Shown here: in pieces, positions 8,723 to 17,528 of the stretch
Position numbering within the stretch: the first letter of the stretch is position 1
Layout: each line of letters starts with the position of its first letter
Assembly (NCBI RefSeq): GCF_963665995.1
Contig: NZ_OY762512.1
Span: 2,976,001 to 3,040,000, forward strand
Length of the DNA: 64,000 bases
Source of the DNA: Pleurocapsa sp. FMAR1
GTDB lineage: Bacteria > Cyanobacteriota > Cyanobacteriia > Cyanobacteriales > Xenococcaceae
Direction of reading: 5' to 3'
Program-made: the position numbers and the translations under genes
Notes under the pieces: generated by a model
The model's input: only the letters and a program-made list of their open reading frames with translations
Databases searched by the model: none
What the model was told of the DNA's origin: nothing

Positions 8723-9205
8723 ATGAACATTCGTATTGGCAATGGTTACGATATTCATCAATTAGTAGCAGGCAGACCGTTAATCCTCGCTGGGGTTAAT
8801 ATTCCCCATTCTAAGGGGCTTTTAGGGCATAGCGATGCTGATGTTCTTGTCCATGCCACTATGGACGCTATGCTGGGAGCTTTGGGACTAGGAGATATTG
8901 GTCATTATTTTCCCCCTAGCGACCCGAAGTGGAAAGGAGCAGACAGCATGATCTTGCTACAGCAAGTTGCCGAAATCATCGTCTCCCAAGGCTGGCAAAT
9001 TGGCAATATAGACTCTACTGTGGTGGCAGAAAACCCCAAGCTTAAACCTCATCTCAAGCCAATGCGTTCTAACCTTGCTAAAACCTTGAAAATTGAAGAG
9101 AGTCAAATTAGCATCAAAGCCACAACCAACGAAAAGCTCGGTCCTGTTGGAAGAGAAGAGGGAATTTGTGCCTATGTAGTAGTTTTGTTAATTAATCATA
9201 ATTGA
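8723..9205 (+). CDS. ispF: 2-C-methyl-D-erythritol 2,4-cyclodiphosphate synthase
   Basis: IspF catalyses the cyclisation of CDP-methylerythritol 2-phosphate to MEcPP with release of CMP in the MEP isoprenoid pathway, which feeds chlorophyll phytyl tails and carotenoids. The 160-residue protein shows the zinc site D10, H12 (GYDIHQL) and H44 ([21 protein letters not shown]), the FPPSD motif and the C-terminal [16 protein letters not shown]. Length is exactly typical. ATG 8723 begins directly with the family N-terminus. Single gene, with no obvious operon partner. Confidence 0.97.
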   Translation: MNIRIGNGYDIHQLVAGRPLILAGVNIPHSKGLLGHSDADVLVHATMDAMLGALGLGDIGHYFPPSDPKWKGADSMILLQQVAEIIVSQGWQIGNIDSTVVAENPKLKPHLKPMRSNLAKTLKIEESQISIKATTNEKLGPVGREEGICAYVVVLLINHN

Positions 9206-9449
9206 AGCAAATTAACCAAACTTTTCCTAATCCTCAAGCTAAGAAAAACAACAGACGATGTGTCATTCTAACTAAAGTAGGTTAAGTTAAGATAGCGAAA
9301 TCGAAGAAGAGCTATGAGTTTAGCAAGATTTAAAAGCAGAAAGTATTAATATTCTTAAGTAGAATCGCGTTTTAATGTCACAACTATAGAATAAATTGTA
9401 ATCATTTAATTTATTTGTATTGGCGTACTTTGCGCCTAACTCAAAAAGT

Positions 9450-10190
9450 ATGAGCGTAGTTTTAGAAGTAGATAATCAAGTTTATAGCGCCGAAGATTTA
9501 GTTCCGCTGCTAAGTCAGTACCAGATGCTACCTAAGCTGGCACAAGAAATTCTGATTGATCGACTAATTGCTGAGGTTGAGTGTACTGAAGAAGAAAATA
9601 CCTCAACCCTTAATCAGTTTTGTCAACAAAATCAATTAACCTCAGACGAACAGGTGGAAGATTGGCTGAATAAACAGGGAATGAGCCGTGAGCAGTTGCA
9701 GAAGCTTATTACCAAAAGACTAAGACTTGAAAAGTTTAAGCAAGTTAATTGCAACGATCAGGTTGATGCCCATTTTATTAAACGCAAGTCGCAGCTCGAT
9801 CGTGTCGTTTATTCTTTAATTCGGGTAGAAAGACCAGAAATAGCACAAGAACTATATTTCCGTATAAAAGATGACGAAAACACTTTTAGTGCGCTAGCAA
9901 TGGAGTACTCCCAGGGTACAGAAGCTCAAACAGGCGGTTTAATTGGACCTGTAGAAATTAACGCTCCCCATCCTAAAATTGCTCAGATACTTGCTACTTG
10001 TCAACCAGGACAGCTAATTCCTCCAGCTCGCGTGGGTGAGTGGATTGTCATCGTCAGACTAGAAAATTATCTTTCGGCAAAGCTCGATTCTCCCATGCGA
10101 CAAAGGATGCTAGACGAACTATTTAATCAATGGATCAATGAGGTAACCAAACAAAAAGTATCTTTCTTATCTAGTCCAGTCACTTCTTGA
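9450..10190 (+). CDS. Parvulin-type peptidyl-prolyl isomerase
   Basis: A 246-residue SurA/PrsA-like protein without a signal peptide. An N-terminal helical part (to about residue 110) precedes a rotamase domain with FSALAMEYSQGTEAQTGGLIGPVEI and a final QLIPPARVGEWIVIVRLENY, the parvulin core, and a short helical tail. The chosen start is ATG 9450; the frame extends to a TTG at 9420. It ends 14 bp before the ABC exporter gene, so they are likely co-transcribed. Such isomerases are regularly encoded beside cyanobacterial type I secretion/peptide exporters and are presumed to keep the cargo in a secretable form; that link is inference. Confidence 0.85.
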   Translation: MSVVLEVDNQVYSAEDLVPLLSQYQMLPKLAQEILIDRLIAEVECTEEENTSTLNQFCQQNQLTSDEQVEDWLNKQGMSREQLQKLITKRLRLEKFKQVNCNDQVDAHFIKRKSQLDRVVYSLIRVERPEIAQELYFRIKDDENTFSALAMEYSQGTEAQTGGLIGPVEINAPHPKIAQILATCQPGQLIPPARVGEWIVIVRLENYLSAKLDSPMRQRMLDELFNQWINEVTKQKVSFLSSPVTS

Positions 10191-10204
10191 GGCGTACTTA
10201 ACCT

Positions 10205-13200
10205 ATGACCAATACAAACACCAATACTACCAAAATTGTCGAACAATTTCTCTCTTTAGTTCCGCAATTTAACCGACTTTCACCTGAAGCTATTTCTAGC
10301 ATTGCTCCAAAACTCAAACCGCTACGGTTTGGAGTGGGTAAGGTAATGATCATGCGGGAAAAAATGCAGGGACAAGTAGCTATTATCTCAGAAGGAGAAG
10401 TAAGGCTACTTGGTTATGACCCCCGCACTAAAATGCCTACTACTTTAGATAAGCTCAAACCAGGACAGATGATTGGTTGGGTTAATTTAGCCAGAAGCTT
10501 GCCGTGCGAAACAGCAATGGCTAGTACTGAAGTTGTGTGTCTGGCTTTAGACAACGAGTATTTTTTGAGCCTTATTGAGCGATATCCCCAGCTAGCAGAA
10601 GAATACAAATATAAACCTGCTAAGGTAGAAATTTTTGATTTACTGGGTATTCAGCTAGAACAACAGGCTCAAGGAGATTGGGATCTAGCCGAATATGCGG
10701 AGAAGATGACGGAAGTTGCTCAGGTGTATTATTTACCTCCTGGGGAACACGAGCTTAATTCTGGACTGGGACAGCCTTTAAAAGATCCTGATTTAATTTG
10801 GTTGGTGAGTGGCGGTGGAGCGATCAAAGAATACCCTGTTGGTAGTCGCCTGGAATTAAGCAATGATCGTCAAACTATTGGTGTTAGTGGTAGCCAACCA
10901 GCCCGTCTTATTTCAATTCCCAAAGAATATTGGTTCGATGGAGAAAATGAAACATCAGTATTTGACGAAACCTTTGGCAAGACTTTAGATGGTTTTGCAA
11001 TTGTACCTCGTCTAGACTTAGATGATACGAACTTTGACGAAGCTGAAGGATTAGGAGAAGGATACACTTTTCAAGAGGAGGAAGAGGTCGTTAACTCAGG
11101 GACAAAAGAATATCCTTTTGTTGCTGCTAAAACTACCTTAGAAATAGGTGTTGCCTGTTTCCAAATGTTAAGTAAATATTTTGGAATGCCTTTTCGCAAA
11201 GAGGTAATCAAGCGTGTTTTAAAAGAACAGCTAGACAGAACACCAAATTTATCATTGCCTTTATGCGGTGCGGTTTCTGAGTTAATGGGACTCAATCCGC
11301 AGTTAATTAATATTCCTGCCCAGGCAATTACTCGTCTAGAAGGACCGAGTTTGGTAGTTTGGCAAGATAGCCTGGCAATAATCTATGAGCATAGCGAAAC
11401 TGAATTAGTAATTGCCGTTCCTGAACTAGGTTTACGTCGTTATAAGCCTGAAGACTTTATCGCCACTTGGGGCGAAGGCGGAGAAGTTTTATTACTGAAA
11501 AAAACCAAGGAAACTCCCCAAGAAAGATTTGGGATCAATTGGTTTTTACCAGCTTTACAGAAATATAAGCGAGTTTTGATTGAAGTATTTATTGCTTCAT
11601 TCTTTGTGCAGTTATTTCAACTAGCCAACCCTCTAATGATTCAGGTCATTATAGATAAGGTAATTAGTCAAAATAGTCCTAGTACATTAGGTTATCTAAT
11701 TTTCTTCTTAGTTGTAATTAATATTTTTGAAGCACTGCTGACTACTTTGCGAACATATCTGTTTGTAGATACAACTAATCGGATCGATTTAACCCTGGGT
11801 TCGGAGATTATCGATCATTTACTGAGACTGCCCTTACGTTATTTTGAACGGCGACCAGTAGGAGAAATTTCGACTCGCGTTAACGAGCTAGAGAAAATTC
11901 GTCAGTTTTTGACAGGGACGGCCTTAACGGTAGTTTTAGACTGTATCTTCTCGGTAATCTATGTAGTGGTAATGTTCCTCTACAGTCCTTTGCTAACGGC
12001 GGTTACTTTATCAATTATCCCTGTTTTTATAGCTCTTACTTTAATATTCTCGCCCACAATTCGCCAACAGTTGAGAACTAAAGCTGAACGTAATGCGGAA
12101 ACTCAGTCTTACTTAGTGGAGATCTTAACAGGAATTCAAACTGTTAAGGCACAAAATATTGAATTGCGATCGCGCTGGAAATGGCAAGAGAGATACGCTC
12201 GCTATATCTCGACTGGGTTTAAAACTGTAGTAACCTCCACCCTAGCTAAATCTGCCAGTGATTTTCTCAACAAGCTTTCTCGTGTGGTCATTATTGGCTT
12301 GGGTGCTTATTTGGTCTTGGATGGTAAGCTTACTCTGGGTCAATTAATCGCCTTTAGAATCATTGGTGGTTACGTAACTTCTCCTGTGTTACGTTTGGCG
12401 ACTCTTTGGCAGAACTTCCAAGAAACGGCTTTATCTTTAGAACGTTTAGCTGATATTGTTGATAATCCTGAAGAAGGAGAAGCCGATCGCAACAACATTC
12501 CGATGCCTGCTATTAAGGGTAAAGTTAAATACGACGACCTTTCCTTCCGCTTTAAAAATACTGGTCCGCTTCAGCTTAAAAACGTGACTACAGAGTTTGA
12601 AGCTGGGACATTTGTGGCGATCGTCGGCGAGAGTGGTGCAGGCAAAAGTACCATGACTAAACTGCTATCTAGACTTTATGAGCCAGAAGGGGGAAGAATT
12701 TTAATTGACGGTTATGATATCAACCGCGTGGAGTTGTATTCTATTCGGCGTCAAATTGGTGTTGTTCCTCAAGAAACGCTTTTATTTGAAGGCACAATCT
12801 TGGATAATATTGCCTTGACCAACCCTGATGCTACTACCGAAGAAATAATCGCTGCTGCTCAAATTGCTGCTGCCCATGACTTTATTATGACTTTATCTAA
12901 TGGTTATAACACTAGGGTAGGGGAGCGGGGTTCATCCCTATCTGGGGGACAAAGACAAAGAATTGCGATCGCTCGTACGATTTTGCAAGCCCCCGCCATG
13001 ATGGTCTTAGATGAAGCAACTAGTGCCTTGGATTTTTCTACAGAACAAGAAGTCTCTCGTAATTTAAAAGAGGCTCTTAAAGGACGCACTGTATTCTTTA
13101 TTACTCACCGTTTAGGCACAATCAAAAATGCTGACACGATTGTGATGATGGATGCAGGTTCAATTGTCGAGCGAGGTACTCACGAAGAACTCATGGCGTT

Positions 13201-13249
13201 AAAAGGGCGTTATTGCTATCTTTATCAGCAGCAAGAATCTTCGGTATAG
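10205..13249 (+). CDS. ABC exporter with CNB-like and degenerate C39-like domains
   Basis: A 1014-residue HlyB/PCAT-like half transporter. Residues about 15-140 resemble a cyclic-nucleotide-binding/CRP beta-roll (VAIISEGEVRLLGYD). About 300-435 is a C39-like peptidase domain in which the usual E-C-G-x-A-C is E-I-G-V-A-C, so the catalytic Cys is Ile and the domain should bind but not cut cargo. Membrane spans fill about 450-720. The nucleotide-binding domain has Walker A GESGAGKS (near 808), LSGGQRQR (near 912) and MVLDEATSALD, with H-loop ITHR. It follows a parvulin gene by 14 bp. No HlyD-type adaptor gene lies nearby. Substrate unknown. Confidence 0.92.
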   Translation: MTNTNTNTTKIVEQFLSLVPQFNRLSPEAISSIAPKLKPLRFGVGKVMIMREKMQGQVAIISEGEVRLLGYDPRTKMPTTLDKLKPGQMIGWVNLARSLPCETAMASTEVVCLALDNEYFLSLIERYPQLAEEYKYKPAKVEIFDLLGIQLEQQAQGDWDLAEYAEKMTEVAQVYYLPPGEHELNSGLGQPLKDPDLIWLVSGGGAIKEYPVGSRLELSNDRQTIGVSGSQPARLISIPKEYWFDGENETSVFDETFGKTLDGFAIVPRLDLDDTNFDEAEGLGEGYTFQEEEEVVNSGTKEYPFVAAKTTLEIGVACFQMLSKYFGMPFRKEVIKRVLKEQLDRTPNLSLPLCGAVSELMGLNPQLINIPAQAITRLEGPSLVVWQDSLAIIYEHSETELVIAVPELGLRRYKPEDFIATWGEGGEVLLLKKTKETPQERFGINWFLPALQKYKRVLIEVFIASFFVQLFQLANPLMIQVIIDKVISQNSPSTLGYLIFFLVVINIFEALLTTLRTYLFVDTTNRIDLTLGSEIIDHLLRLPLRYFERRPVGEISTRVNELEKIRQFLTGTALTVVLDCIFSVIYVVVMFLYSPLLTAVTLSIIPVFIALTLIFSPTIRQQLRTKAERNAETQSYLVEILTGIQTVKAQNIELRSRWKWQERYARYISTGFKTVVTSTLAKSASDFLNKLSRVVIIGLGAYLVLDGKLTLGQLIAFRIIGGYVTSPVLRLATLWQNFQETALSLERLADIVDNPEEGEADRNNIPMPAIKGKVKYDDLSFRFKNTGPLQLKNVTTEFEAGTFVAIVGESGAGKSTMTKLLSRLYEPEGGRILIDGYDINRVELYSIRRQIGVVPQETLLFEGTILDNIALTNPDATTEEIIAAAQIAAAHDFIMTLSNGYNTRVGERGSSLSGGQRQRIAIARTILQAPAMMVLDEATSALDFSTEQEVSRNLKEALKGRTVFFITHRLGTIKNADTIVMMDAGSIVERGTHEELMALKGRYCYLYQQQESSV

Positions 13250-13351
13250 TTTTTAGGTTGGCTTACTTACTGAACTGATGTTACGCAAAATATTAGAAAC
13301 TCATGGTTTAGAACGAACTACTATATAAATAGTTAGACAGCAGCTTTGAGA

Positions 13352-14011
13352 ATGGCTTGGCAAAAATTTACACGAACACGAAGAGTTGACCGCGAGACAC
13401 CGATGATTACGCTGAACAAGTCGCACTTCTATTACAATGCAGTTGCTGCTCGTATGTTAGAGTTTAAAGACGGAAAACGTGTCGTATATCATATTGACGA
13501 GGCGAATCGTAAAATCGGGTTTGAGTTCATTACCGAGGACGCTGACTACAGTTACTCGGTCTTCGCCAAGGCAAATAGTGCTGGCTTTAGAAGCACATCC
13601 CAGGATGTGGTGGCTACCTATTGCTGGGCAAAAGCGGTTGCATTACTTCAGGATTCTTCAGATCGTCGATTCCGTTTACGCCCTGATGCCAACTTGTGGG
13701 TTGCCCAACTCTGTCCCGCATTTGAAACAAAAGTGTTGCGTTCTGGCATCTCCTCAATTGCAACAGACGCGACGGGAATATATCGTTATTTGAATTCTGG
13801 GATTATCGTTTACATTGGCAAAGGCAAAATTCGGTCGCGCTTAAACGAATCGGGTCGTGACAGATGGCAGTTTGACACAATCGAGTACTCCCTCGTGCCA
13901 GATGAAAATCAGCAATACGAATGGGAGTCCTACTGGATTGACCGATTTAAAGAGGCAAACAATGATGTGCTGCCCTCTTACAATGTGATCGCTGGGCGAG
14001 CCGTCTCATAA
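13352..14011 (+). CDS. GIY-YIG nuclease-domain protein
   Basis: A 219-residue protein whose C-terminal part (about residues 145-215) carries a GIY-YIG nuclease core: G-I-Y-R-Y-L, nine residues on V-Y-I-G-K-G, then R-S-R-L, a distal YEWESYWIDRF containing the expected Glu, and a final YNVIAG. The N-terminal 130 residues (with VVATYCWAKAVALLQ) are not a domain I know. Start ATG 13352; a TTG lies two codons earlier. It stands alone between the exporter and DUF3082, with an orphan copy of the 13-bp MITE end at 13275-13287 to its left, and was perhaps acquired. Similar proteins act in mobile elements or DNA repair; the role here is unknown. Confidence 0.75.
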   Translation: MAWQKFTRTRRVDRETPMITLNKSHFYYNAVAARMLEFKDGKRVVYHIDEANRKIGFEFITEDADYSYSVFAKANSAGFRSTSQDVVATYCWAKAVALLQDSSDRRFRLRPDANLWVAQLCPAFETKVLRSGISSIATDATGIYRYLNSGIIVYIGKGKIRSRLNESGRDRWQFDTIEYSLVPDENQQYEWESYWIDRFKEANNDVLPSYNVIAGRAVS

Positions 14012-14026
14012 TCCGTTAAGGTTAAC

Positions 14027-14359
14027 CTAAGCTTTCTTAAGATTCTGAATGACTAACTGAATACCCAACAAAAACAATCCTACGGCGACTAATCCAAAGA
14101 TCCCAGTTGCCATTGCCACAGTTCCCATTACCAGGGTTCTAACCGCAGCCGTGATATTGATAACTAAAGGATTTGTCCCAGTAATTGTCTTGTTAGCATA
14201 AGTTTGGACAATGGAATTGAACAATAGATAAACAGCAAAAGTAAAACCTCCCGAAACAATTGAGGATAAAAAACATTTGAGGGGAGTTACATTATCTTCT
14301 TTTTCTTCTAGATGGGAATCGGAGTTGGGAACAGGTTTAATTGGAGTAGTTTCCTTCAT
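14027..14359 (-). CDS. DUF3082 membrane protein
   Basis: A 110-residue protein with a polar N-terminus and two membrane spans (about residues 30-52 and 70-105), with the sequence TPLKCFLSSIVSGGFTFAVY and a conserved TLVMGTVAMATGIFGLVAVGL block. This agrees with DUF3082, a family restricted to cyanobacteria and plastid-bearing plants; no function is known. It converges with the GIY-YIG gene (15 bp between the stops). Confidence 0.75.
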   Translation of the reverse strand: MKETTPIKPVPNSDSHLEEKEDNVTPLKCFLSSIVSGGFTFAVYLLFNSIVQTYANKTITGTNPLVINITAAVRTLVMGTVAMATGIFGLVAVGLFLLGIQLVIQNLKKA

Positions 14360-14486
14360 AGTTATCGTTGATGTCTAATCTGAATAGTCAACTTTTATAG
14401 TCTGACATGGTAAAGATAAGCTTCTTATTTGTATTTTTTATCGATCCCGCCTCTGATTCAGATCAACCAGATTGCATTGAGGCAAA

Positions 14487-15545
14487 TTAAATTGAAGCTA
14501 TAGGCAATTCTGACCAACGCCCGACGGCTTTCCCGATTACGCTCAATTCTTCCATTAAATCTCGAAAACCTTCAAAAGTCTGAGATTGAGGTCCATCTGA
14601 AAGGGCTTTGGCTGGGTTAGGGTGAACTTCGATCATCAAAGAATCTGCTCCTGCGGCGATCGCCGCTTTTGCCATGGGTGGAACATATTTAGCAATACCA
14701 GTACCATGACTAGGATCGATCGCAATGGGTAAATGAGTCAGAGAGCGTAAGACAGGCACTACCGCCAAATCCAAAGTGTTACGGGCATATTTACGCTCAA
14801 AGGTACGAATCCCCCGCTCACATAAAATCACGTTAGAATTACCCGCAGCCAAAATATACTCTGCTGCCATCAACCACTCATCAATAGTTGCTGACATACC
14901 CCGCTTTAAAAATACAGGCTTGTCTTGTGCGCCAACTTTCTTTAACAGAGGAAAATTCTGCATATTTCTCGCCCCAACCTGGACAATATCGGCAACCTCT
15001 GCCACTTTATCAAGATCGGCAGTGTCCATAACCTCGGTAATAATTCCCAAACCACTAGCGTCTCTAGCAGCAGCTAACAAGTCTAAAGCACTTTCTCCAT
15101 GACCTTGGAAAGAATAGGGAGAAGTACGGGGTTTGTAAGCACCACCACGCAAAAAACTAGCACCAGCAGCTTTAACCGCCTTAGCTGTTTCAATAATCAT
15201 GGTTTCATTTTCTACTGAACAAGGTCCTGCAATGATTACTACAGGATGATTACGTCCAAAAGTAACTTTTCCACTAGGAGTAGGCACAACAACATTGCTA
15301 TGTTCTCCGTTACGAAATTCTAAGCTGGTGCGTTTATAAGGCTTTTCTACCCTAAGAACGTTCTCAATCCAGGGGCTAATTTCTTTGATCTGTAAAGGGT
15401 CAAGAGAAGCTGTATCACCCACTAAACCCATGACGATCTTATGTTTACCAACAATCTTTTCTGGTGTTAGTCCCCACTCCTGTAATTCCAACTCTATTCT
15501 CTTAATTTCTGCTTCTGGAGAACCGACTTTCATTACTACAATCAC
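14487..15545 (-). CDS. aroF: 3-deoxy-7-phosphoheptulonate synthase (class I-beta)
   Basis: DAHP synthase condenses phosphoenolpyruvate with erythrose 4-phosphate, the entry step of the shikimate pathway. The start is taken as GTG 15545, giving MIVVMKVGSPEAEI, the usual N-terminus of this family; the frame itself extends five codons further to a TTG. Residues 1-90 form the small N-terminal regulatory ferredoxin-like domain; the barrel follows with IIAGPCSVENE, GGAYKPRTSPYSFQG, ILCERGIRTFE and IDPSHGTG, all metal or substrate-binding motifs of the AroA-beta (KDO8PS-like) type. Length (352) is normal. Isolated gene. Confidence 0.95.
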   Translation of the reverse strand: MIVVMKVGSPEAEIKRIELELQEWGLTPEKIVGKHKIVMGLVGDTASLDPLQIKEISPWIENVLRVEKPYKRTSLEFRNGEHSNVVVPTPSGKVTFGRNHPVVIIAGPCSVENETMIIETAKAVKAAGASFLRGGAYKPRTSPYSFQGHGESALDLLAAARDASGLGIITEVMDTADLDKVAEVADIVQVGARNMQNFPLLKKVGAQDKPVFLKRGMSATIDEWLMAAEYILAAGNSNVILCERGIRTFERKYARNTLDLAVVPVLRSLTHLPIAIDPSHGTGIAKYVPPMAKAAIAAGADSLMIEVHPNPAKALSDGPQSQTFEGFRDLMEELSVIGKAVGRWSELPIASI

Positions 15546-15663
15546 GACCAACAACCCCAATTCATTAAATAAATTATCTATAATTCATGGTAGTAAATTT
15601 TCTTACAAAAGGGAAAAGAGCGATCGCAATTATTATTTTTAGTGTGTTTGATATATTAACCAC

Positions 15664-15789
15664 CTAAATAGACAAAAACTGAAGAGTCTGAGCAAAATCA
15701 GATTCATATTGTTCTAGATTGAAAAAGATACGGCGTAAATAATCAAATTCGCCACGAAAAATACCTGTTTGTTTGCGTCCATGCTTTTT
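15664..15789 (-). pseudogene. Possible transposase C-terminal remnant
   Basis: Between aroF and the glycosyltransferase gene (359 bp) the minus strand holds a 41-codon open stretch preceded directly by an in-frame stop. It reads HGRKQTGIFRGEFDYL followed by an RRIFFNLEQ-type helix and ends at TAG (15664-15666). This resembles the tail of some IS4-like transposases as I remember them, but it is too short for certainty. The rest of the intergenic region shows nothing recognisable. Confidence 0.35.
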
Positions 15790-15904
15790 TTAAAATTGGT
15801 TTTTGCTTGCATGGCTTAAGTTTTAGCCTTGCATCTTCTTAAGTTTTTTATTTGATAGCTAATTGTTTAGCATACACATAACTGAAGAGCCATAAGTAAT
15901 AAGT

Positions 15905-16867
15905 TTAATTTGGTTTAATTATTTTTTTTATTTGTTGTTGATAATTATGAGGAATTGACGACTTAAGTAGTAAATATAAGCCATAGAAGGGTGAAATAAT
16001 GCCTTTTCGCCATGCTTGAAAAATTAGGTTGGTTGCGATAGATTGATTGGCTGGTTCTTTAATCATTTTTGGTACAATTTCTTTGAGTAAAAAGCCTTGA
16101 TAAGCATCATCAGAAATGTGCTGACGATATTGCTGAATCCAATCAAGAGAAGCTTGATAGTTAACTTGGCAAGAAATGCGATCGCATCTTTGCTCATTAT
16201 GCCAAATTACTAAAACTTGGGGTACAAAAATAAATTTTGCTCCTTGTTTTTCCAACCTAATTACAAAGTCTAAATCTTGATGTTTAATTAATCCAGTCTG
16301 AAATAAAGTTCGGCTAGCTAAAATACGAGAAACTAATAAGGTACTAGTTAACATTTCCCCTCCAGATAGCCAAAAGTATTCGGGTGTTGTTTCTTGTTCT
16401 TGTTTACTCTTGGCAGGCAAGATTGATCGCTGATAAAATATCTGAGAGCTTTTTTGAAACTGAGTATAACAAACCAAATTATCCTGGCATTTATGTTGAG
16501 AAATAATAGCTAATTGATGTTGCAATTTATCTGGTAGCCATACATCATCCGAATCAAGAAAAGCAATAAATTTTCCTTGAGCATTTTTAATACCTGTATT
16601 TCTGGCTTCTGAACCACCAAGATTAATCTGATGACAGATATAGATAATCCTGGTATCGTTTATTTGTTGAATAATTTGAGATGTATCATCAGTAGAGGCA
16701 TCGTCAACTATGATAATTTCTATCTTTTGATAAGACTGCTTGATAGCTGAACTTATTGACCTATGAATTACGTTAGCACGGTTGTAGGTTGGTATAATGA
16801 CGCTAACTAAAGGCTTTTCAACTTTCTTCATTACTTTCCTATCCCATGATGATGCAACAGCGATCAT
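15905..16867 (-). CDS. Family 2 glycosyltransferase
   Basis: A 320-residue GT-A fold sugar transferase. The N-terminal domain shows PLVSVIIPTYNRANVI, EIIIVDDASTDDT, the GGSEARNTGI segment and the metal-binding FLDSDDVWLP (DxD-like), then KHQDLDFVIRLEKQG, which marks the acceptor side. The C-terminal 90 residues are helical with a terminal basic stretch, as in exopolysaccharide or O-antigen transferases. ATG 16867 overlaps the stop of the ferredoxin gene (ATGA), which favours it; a second ATG at residue 13 (16831) better matches the usual GT2 start. Substrate cannot be told. Confidence 0.9.
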   Translation of the reverse strand: MIAVASSWDRKVMKKVEKPLVSVIIPTYNRANVIHRSISSAIKQSYQKIEIIIVDDASTDDTSQIIQQINDTRIIYICHQINLGGSEARNTGIKNAQGKFIAFLDSDDVWLPDKLQHQLAIISQHKCQDNLVCYTQFQKSSQIFYQRSILPAKSKQEQETTPEYFWLSGGEMLTSTLLVSRILASRTLFQTGLIKHQDLDFVIRLEKQGAKFIFVPQVLVIWHNEQRCDRISCQVNYQASLDWIQQYRQHISDDAYQGFLLKEIVPKMIKEPANQSIATNLIFQAWRKGIISPFYGLYLLLKSSIPHNYQQQIKKIIKPN

Positions 16868-17211
16868 TCTTGAGAGTGAAATTTAGGGTAGAGCATCGCT
16901 TTAACAGGAGATTTCTCGATTAGGTGCTTTTTGATGAGGATGGGTACTTCATCAGGATGAACTTGAGAATACCAGGTTTGGTCTGATTCTACAAAAACCA
17001 TAGGACCATTACCACATTGCCCTAAACAGCCGACGGAAATTAGCTCAAAGTCTGCTGGTAAGTCTTGTTTAAAATTAGCAAATACTCGCTCAGAATTATA
17101 TTTACGACAGCTACGCCCCCGACAAACTAAAATCTTCGATTTTGAGCAAGGTGACGGTGACTTATTAGGAAATTGCATATTGTTTATTGATGGAGATAAA
17201 TCTGATTCCAT
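16864..17211 (-). CDS. Thioredoxin-like [2Fe-2S] ferredoxin domain protein
   Basis: A 115-residue soluble protein. After a polar leader of about 25 residues the sequence KILVCRGRSCRKYNSE gives the first Cys pair (C-x4-C), and ISVGCLGQCGNGPMVFVE gives the second (C-x3-C), the cluster site of NuoE-like/thioredoxin-fold [2Fe-2S] ferredoxins. The end carries HPDEVPILIKKHL, which is conserved in cyanobacterial members. Such proteins accept single electrons; the redox partner is unknown. The stop overlaps the glycosyltransferase start by 4 bp, so the two are probably translationally coupled although their functions look unrelated. Confidence 0.85.
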   Translation of the reverse strand: MESDLSPSINNMQFPNKSPSPCSKSKILVCRGRSCRKYNSERVFANFKQDLPADFELISVGCLGQCGNGPMVFVESDQTWYSQVHPDEVPILIKKHLIEKSPVKAMLYPKFHSQE

Positions 17212-17396
17212 AACTACGGAGTATTTTTAGATGAAAAATTTCAGATGGGAAGATTCTTGCCTAAAGTTAGACATAGCCTGACATTTTAATTTTTGCTAGT
17301 TTAGTAGTAGTTATTCATAAAAGTTAAAATTTTGATACTGATGAAGTATTTATTTAAATTTTTGCTGCTAAGTATTAACTTTTAGCATTTCTCCAG

Positions 17397-17427
17397 ATAT
17401 ACCCCTAGAGGGGATATTAGATATAAT
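17397..17427 (+). promoter_or_regulatory. Operator-like palindrome with -10 box upstream of chelatase-like gene
   Basis: The palindrome ATATaCCCCTagAGGGGATAT (17397-17417) is followed directly by TATAAT (17422-17427), a perfect -10 element, 100 bp before the GTG start at 17529. The palindrome covers the place where a -35 box would be, the usual position for a repressor operator. No other gene uses this 316-bp intergenic region in the same direction. Which regulator binds, if any, cannot be read from the sequence. Confidence 0.4.
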
Positions 17428-17528
17428 TATTGATAGAGTCTGAATTTAAAGTTATTCCCGCAAAATACAGCAAAAACCTGCTTTAAATTCAATTTACAAC
17501 TTAACCTAAATTATTGAGGAAACCGCCA

